Assembly (NCBI GenBank): GCA_036250195.1
Contig: JAVHZZ010000004.1
Span: 142,799,729-142,863,728, forward strand
DNA from: Mixophyes australis
Taxonomy: Eukaryota > Chordata > Amphibia > Anura > Limnodynastidae
DNA: 64,000 bases
Direction of reading: 5' to 3'
The notes beneath the pieces were generated by a model. That model was not told where the DNA came from. It saw only the letters and a list, made by a program, of their open reading frames with translations, and did not search any database. Below are positions 59,667 to 64,000 of this stretch, in pieces. Every line of letters starts with the position of its first letter. Position 1 is the first letter of the stretch. Position numbers and translations under genes: made by a program.

Positions 59667-61606
59667 TGTCACTCACCAGACTGTGAGTGCTTCTTCCCGG
59701 ACATTTAGGAACCGTGGCCGTCCTCCATCCTGAGGGTCTGCACATGCGCAGCCCTTTCCAATCCTTCAGTGTATGTCCCTTTAACTTAATTGGCAGATCA
59801 GACAACACTCCCTATATTAAGCACCTGTGGTCAACACCACGTTGCCTGATCTTGGAGTCTCATTCCCATGAGTCTCTGAAGGTGTTCCTGTGTTTCCTCG
59901 TTTATTCAGCGCTGCTGATTCCTGTGGTTTCCAAACCACTTCTACCTCTGTGGTTTCCAAACCACTTCTACTACTGTGGTTCCCATACCACTTCTACCAT
60001 CAAGTGTATCATTGTGACTGTTTGCTGATTCCTATCCGCTGCCTCCGTGCACTACAGTCTTCTAAGCCACTTCAAACTCTACCACATATCATTGTGACTG
60101 TTTGCTGATTTCTATCCGCTGCCTCCGTGCACTACAGCCTTCTCTCCACATCCACTCACCTGTTCATCATCAAGACTGTGAGCTGATTCCTATCCGCTGC
60201 CTCCGTGCACTACAGTCTTCAACTTGCAACTCGTCTGTGTTTCATCATCGTGACTGTTAGCTGATTCCTATCCGCTGCCTCCGTGCACTACAGTCTCCAG
60301 CTTGCAACTCGTCTGTGTTTCAGCATCGTGACTGTTAGCTGATTCCTATCCGCTGCCTCTGTGCACCGCAGTCTTCATCTCATCTCTCCCGTGTTTCCTC
60401 GAGACTGCTGCTATTATTGCCATCCGCTATTCTCCGTGATCAACAGCTCCTGGTCTACTCTGCTCTCCCGTGTTCCATCGCTATTCGCACCTGCTGGTTG
60501 CTACTGGTTACCTCCGTGTGTCCGCAGAGTCCTGCTGCTGCTGTCAGCGCTATCGTCCATCTACTGCTGATCCGCTCTCCACGCCTTCCTGTGTTCCGCT
60601 GGTCTCTACCCGCCTGTCAGCATTGGATTCGTGTCTCATCAGCTATCCCTCTGCTAGACCATCACCATTCTCCTGGGTCCTCCAAGAGTCCAGTTCCACG
60701 TTCTACTGATTCCTGTGGATTCGTGTCCCTGTTGGTCTACTTACCTGTGCGCTGCACCTACTAGACCTCTGCTTCATCCATCCAGGGACTTCTCATCCTG
60801 CCGGCCTCCGGCCGCTCAGGTATCACTGCACTCCTGTCTGACTGCCTGCTTCTGAACCACGGTATGCATACTTCTCATTGACTGTGCTGGTGTATTGCAT
60901 ATCTTGCTGGACTGTGTTGGTTCTCCTCTGGAGTCTACTATCCGCTGAGTCTATTGCCATCATTGACTGTATTATCTTGTGCCGGATTACTTCAAGAGAC
61001 TTTCTATATTTGCAGTGCTGTTCAGTCATTTATATATATATCTATATTGTGCATATTACTGTGGATCGTGTTAGGTGCCGTGTATACCCTGTGTTGCAGT
61101 CTCTCCCCGTGCACCTCCTCACATATATATTCAGTGGTACAACTTGCTAGCGGCAGACCACTGATCCCTGTTTCCTGTATCACCTGTTCCAGTATCCTCT
61201 CACATAGCAGTGGTACAACTTGCTATCGCAGACCACTGACTCCCCGGATACCTCCACTTGGATTCCATTCCTTCACTCAGACAGCGGTACAACTTGCTAT
61301 CCGCAGACCGCTGACTCTCATCACCTCCTCGTTTCTGTTGGACATTCCTCCTCACTATAGCAGTGGTACAACTTGCTATCGCAGACCACTGACTACCTTC
61401 ACGTGTCCTTGTCCGTACAGTTCCTCGTGTATTATTACCTCCATATTACCAGTGCTGCTAGTCATAGACTTTCCTGAGCATCTCATCATCTGCTATTTCC
61501 TGTTCCGTGATCACCCTGCTACCAGAGTACCCTATTACCACCTACATTGCTCTGGTAAGCCTACCACCTGGTGATCCCTGGGTAAAGACTCCTAGTGCCC
61601 GTGACA
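59667..61606 (+). repeat. Solo LTR of the Gypsy-2 family, 1,940 bp, TSD ACTGG
   Basis: It starts TGTCACTCACCAGAC, ends GTGACA and has ACTGG on both sides (59662-59666, 61607-61611). Its parts match the Gypsy-2 LTR, including tandem repeats with GATTCCTATCCGCTGCCTCC at about 60025-60360. Confidence 0.9.
61132..61391 (+). repeat. Tandem array of four hairpins in the solo LTR
   Basis: Stem pairs: 61132-61138 with 61157-61163, 61208-61214 with 61232-61238, 61282-61288 with 61307-61313, and 61361-61367 with 61385-61391. Unit 3 is CAGCGGT/ACCGCTG; the others are CAGTGGT/ACCACTG. Loop keeps ACAACTTGCTA and GCAG. Confidence 0.7.
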
Positions 61607-62002
61607 ACTGGTAAGCACAGGCCAATTCGGCAACCCAAATTGCAAGGTCTCACCAGAGGTGAAGGAGAATCTATATGGATGTGCAGGAGATGCTGGCACT
61701 AGATGTGATTTAACCATAGAGCAGTCCATGGCCCTCCCCCGTTGTATTGACCACCAAGAAGGGCAAGACAACGTGATTTTGCCGAGACTACCACTGGTTA
61801 AGTGAAGTGAACATGTCTGATGCCTATCCCCTGCCCTGTATTCATTCTTTGTTAGATTAGTTGACCGGAGCAAAGTATGTTTACATTCGCATTGTATCTC
61901 ACACGCTGCTGCTAAATAATACCTACTTTATAATAGATTTCAACACAATATCTTCCTAGATTAGATTGAGTTATTATAATGGGTCAATATACTGCCATTT
62001 TA

Positions 62003-62245
62003 TTAGCGATAACGGGCTAATATATAGCCGTCTCACTACATTGTGTGATATCCTGATACGCTATAAGAGCTACACTAACCACGGCTCAAATAGATTCATT
62101 TACTGACTCCTTCAGATGACTCTCGTGAACATAGAGATCAGTTAATTTACCAATGTATCTCCTCATATGAAACTGGGCTATAATAACGAGTCAGCATATG
62201 ACTACTTCACAGTGTACCGTGACAATTATACACGCTATAAGGCTT
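62003..62245. repeat. Direct repeat, copy 1
   Basis: From GATAACGGGCTAA to ATACACGCTAT, matching 62571-62803 with scattered substitutions. Confidence 0.8.
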
Positions 62246-62570
62246 TACTTAATATGGTCCTAACTAAATTTACTATCACTCCTTCTAGATAACTTGCTGT
62301 GAATATAGAGACCATTTAGCCTGCAAGTGCAGTAATTGCCTTTATTCTGCCATAGACGATCCGAGTGTTACTATAGAAACATATCATCATGCACTATTGT
62401 GTGCCTTTGCAACATAGTAACGCAGGCTTTACTTAGGCATGTACGGTCATTTATACTTATCAGTATGAATCACAGAAAGCAACTATATAACAAATATTGT
62501 GTATTATAATAATAAAAAGGTCTTACTAATACTCTATACTATCTATAGTATTAACTATATATTAATGTTG

Positions 62571-62803
62571 TGATAACGGGCTAACACATAGCCGTTTCAC
62601 TACACTGTGTGATATTCTGATACGCTAGAAGAGCCATACTAACTACAGCTCAAACAGATTCATTTATTGACTCCTTTAGATGACTCTCGGTGAACATAGA
62701 GATCAGTTAATTTACCAATGCATCTCCTCATATGAAATTTGGGTTATAATAACGAGTCAGCATATGACTACTTTATAGTGTACCGTGACAATCATACACG
62801 TTA
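62571..62803. repeat. Direct repeat, copy 2
   Basis: Same sequence as 62003-62245, start-to-start distance about 568 bp; element type unknown. Confidence 0.8.
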
Positions 62804-62811
62804 TTAGTAGG

Positions 62812-63120
62812 GATGTGCACCGGCGACTTTTGAGGTCTCGTGTTTTGTGTTTTGGATCCGGATTTTCATTATTTTTGGGGTTCGGATTTGTCTCGCAAAA
62901 CACTTGACGAAAGGTCTCGGTTCGGATTTAAGGTTTTGGATTCTGATTTTTTTTGGAAAAAACATAAAAAGTTTAAAAATCAAGTTTTTGGGCTTATTTT
63001 CACTCCTATGCTATTAGTAACCTCAATAACATTCAATAACAAGCATTTCCACTAATTTACAGTGTATTCTGAACACCTCACAATATAGTTATTAGTCCAA
63101 AACGTTGCAACGAGGTATCT
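62812..63120. repeat. Interspersed repeat starting GGGATGTGCACCGG
   Basis: T-rich phrases (TTTTGTGTTTTGGATCCGG, GGTCTCGGTTCGGATTT) lead into the tandem array. A repeat with this kind of start is common in frogs as I recall; its class is not clear. Confidence 0.45.
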
Positions 63121-63122
63121 TT

Positions 63123-63640
63123 CTGGACTGCGTAGAGGAGTGGGTCACCACAATATATATTAAAAACCCTGAACTTTTATGATTCGCACCAATAAATGTA
63201 CCTGGACTGCGTAGAGGAGTGGGTCACCACAATATATATTAAAAACCCTGAACTTTTATGATTCGCACCAATAAATGTACCTGGACTGCGTAGAGGAGTG
63301 GGTCACCACAATATATATTAAAAACCCTGAACTTTTATGAATCGCACCAATAAATGTACCTGGACTGCGTAGAGGAGTGGGTCACCACAATATATATAAT
63401 AAGAAAACCATCAACTTGTATGATTCGCACCAATAAATGTACCTGGACTGCGTAGAGGAGTGGGTCACCACAATATATATTAAAAACCCTGAACTTTTAT
63501 GATTCGCACCAATAAATGTACCTGGACTGCGTAGAGGAGTGGGTCACCACAATATATATTAAAAACCCTGAACTTTTATGATTCGCACCAATAAATGTAC
63601 CTGGACTGCGTAGAGGAGTGGGCACTGGGCACCACAATAA
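63123..63640 (+). repeat. 79-bp tandem repeat, about 7 units
   Basis: Units start at 63123, 63202, 63281, 63360, 63442, 63522 and 63601 with CTGGACTGCGTAGAGGAGTG. One unit differs in the middle. Confidence 0.92.
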
Positions 63641-63835
63641 AATATATAAAAAACCTTCAACAGGTCTGCATTACACTACACATACGGCTGCTCCTCCATC
63701 CTCTCCATCATATACATGTTGGAGTATTAGCGTGTGACAACCTCTTGTTTTTGATAATGTCAGTGCATTTTGAATATTTTTCAATTTGCCCCACACCACT
63801 GAATGTACTTTATCTATGATACGCATCTATCTATC

Positions 63836-64000
63836 TTGACTGCGTAGTGTGGTGGCCCCGGTACACAATTTGGTACCGAGGCCACAATATAATTAAAAAA
63901 TTGGGCATCAACTGTCACCGTTGTTTAATATCTGATACACCTAAATATGGACTGCACAGTGGAGTGGCCCCGGTAGTAAATTTGGTGCCGGGGCCACAAT
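63836..64000 (+). repeat. Related tandem units (about 112 bp), running off the window
   Basis: Two units with GACTGCGTAGTGTGGTGGCC and GACTGCACAGTGGAGTGGCC, each ending with GGCCACAAT. Confidence 0.7.

Larger units (their letters stand above)
59479..61900 (+). pseudogene. Decayed gypsy pol (RT start), split by a solo LTR
   Basis: Left piece (59479-59661) reads LPDFLVDAKIEGGTEE and TPGRTSLVMHHVDTG; right piece (61612-61900) has RPIRQP, SSPWPSPVVL, and SDAYPLPCIHSLLD with stops and frame breaks. These are the region just before and inside the RT of a gypsy clade different from Gypsy-1 and Gypsy-2. The two halves meet at the ACTGG duplication. Confidence 0.7.

Overview
The window looks like nuclear DNA from an amphibian, most likely a frog. 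The reasons are an L2-type LINE whose 3' end carries the (GATGAT)n / GCGCTATATAAATAAAT signature, chromodomain Ty3/gypsy elements, Tc1 fragments, and many Harbinger-type MITEs beginning GGGCCTGATTCAT. I found no host gene. Almost everything classifiable is a transposable element, stacked in nested layers.

Layout. 1-786: 3' end of an unidentified LTR element. 787-28175 (+): a decayed chromodomain-type gypsy (Gypsy-1) with two later insertions. One is an almost intact gypsy on the minus strand (Gypsy-2, 2090-9870, TSD CTTTA) inside the protease. The other is a 15,752-bp DNA transposon (11643-27394, TSD CAG) inside the integrase. 29948-32284: solo LTR (TSD ATGCG) that itself holds another solo LTR (30892-31935, minus, TSD TGGAC). 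34661-38100: L2 LINE, minus strand. 39645-40830: two Tc1 fragments among TA microsatellites. 42064-58072: a second copy of the large DNA transposon (16,009 bp, TSD CTA) in opposite orientation. 59479-61900: gypsy RT fragment split by a solo LTR (59667-61606, TSD ACTGG). 62000-64000: direct repeats and a 79-bp tandem array.

The main discovery is the pair of roughly 16-kb elements (called BigHarb-1 and BigHarb-2 here). They share 41-bp perfect terminal inverted repeats starting GGGCCCGATTCATC and have 3-bp target duplications. Both carry two divergently transcribed three-exon genes: gene B, a Myb/SANT-like DNA-binding protein with a 9-residue repeat tail, and gene A, a basic, possibly Myb-like protein with an acidic/VPVA repeat and a helical tail. 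The copies are nearly identical, and three minisatellites explain almost all of the length difference. TIRs, 3-bp TSDs and Myb-like genes point to PIF/Harbinger, but I recognise no HARBI1-type DDE transposase. About 7 kb on the far side of gene B has only isolated splice-site-like pieces. The element is therefore either mobilised in trans or encodes something not recognised by eye.

A second observation concerns LTRs of the Gypsy-2 type. They contain tandem short hairpins whose stems show paired substitutions between units and families (AGTGGT/ACCACT, AGCGGT/ACCGCT, AGTAGT/ACTACT), suggesting a conserved structure in the RNA or DNA.
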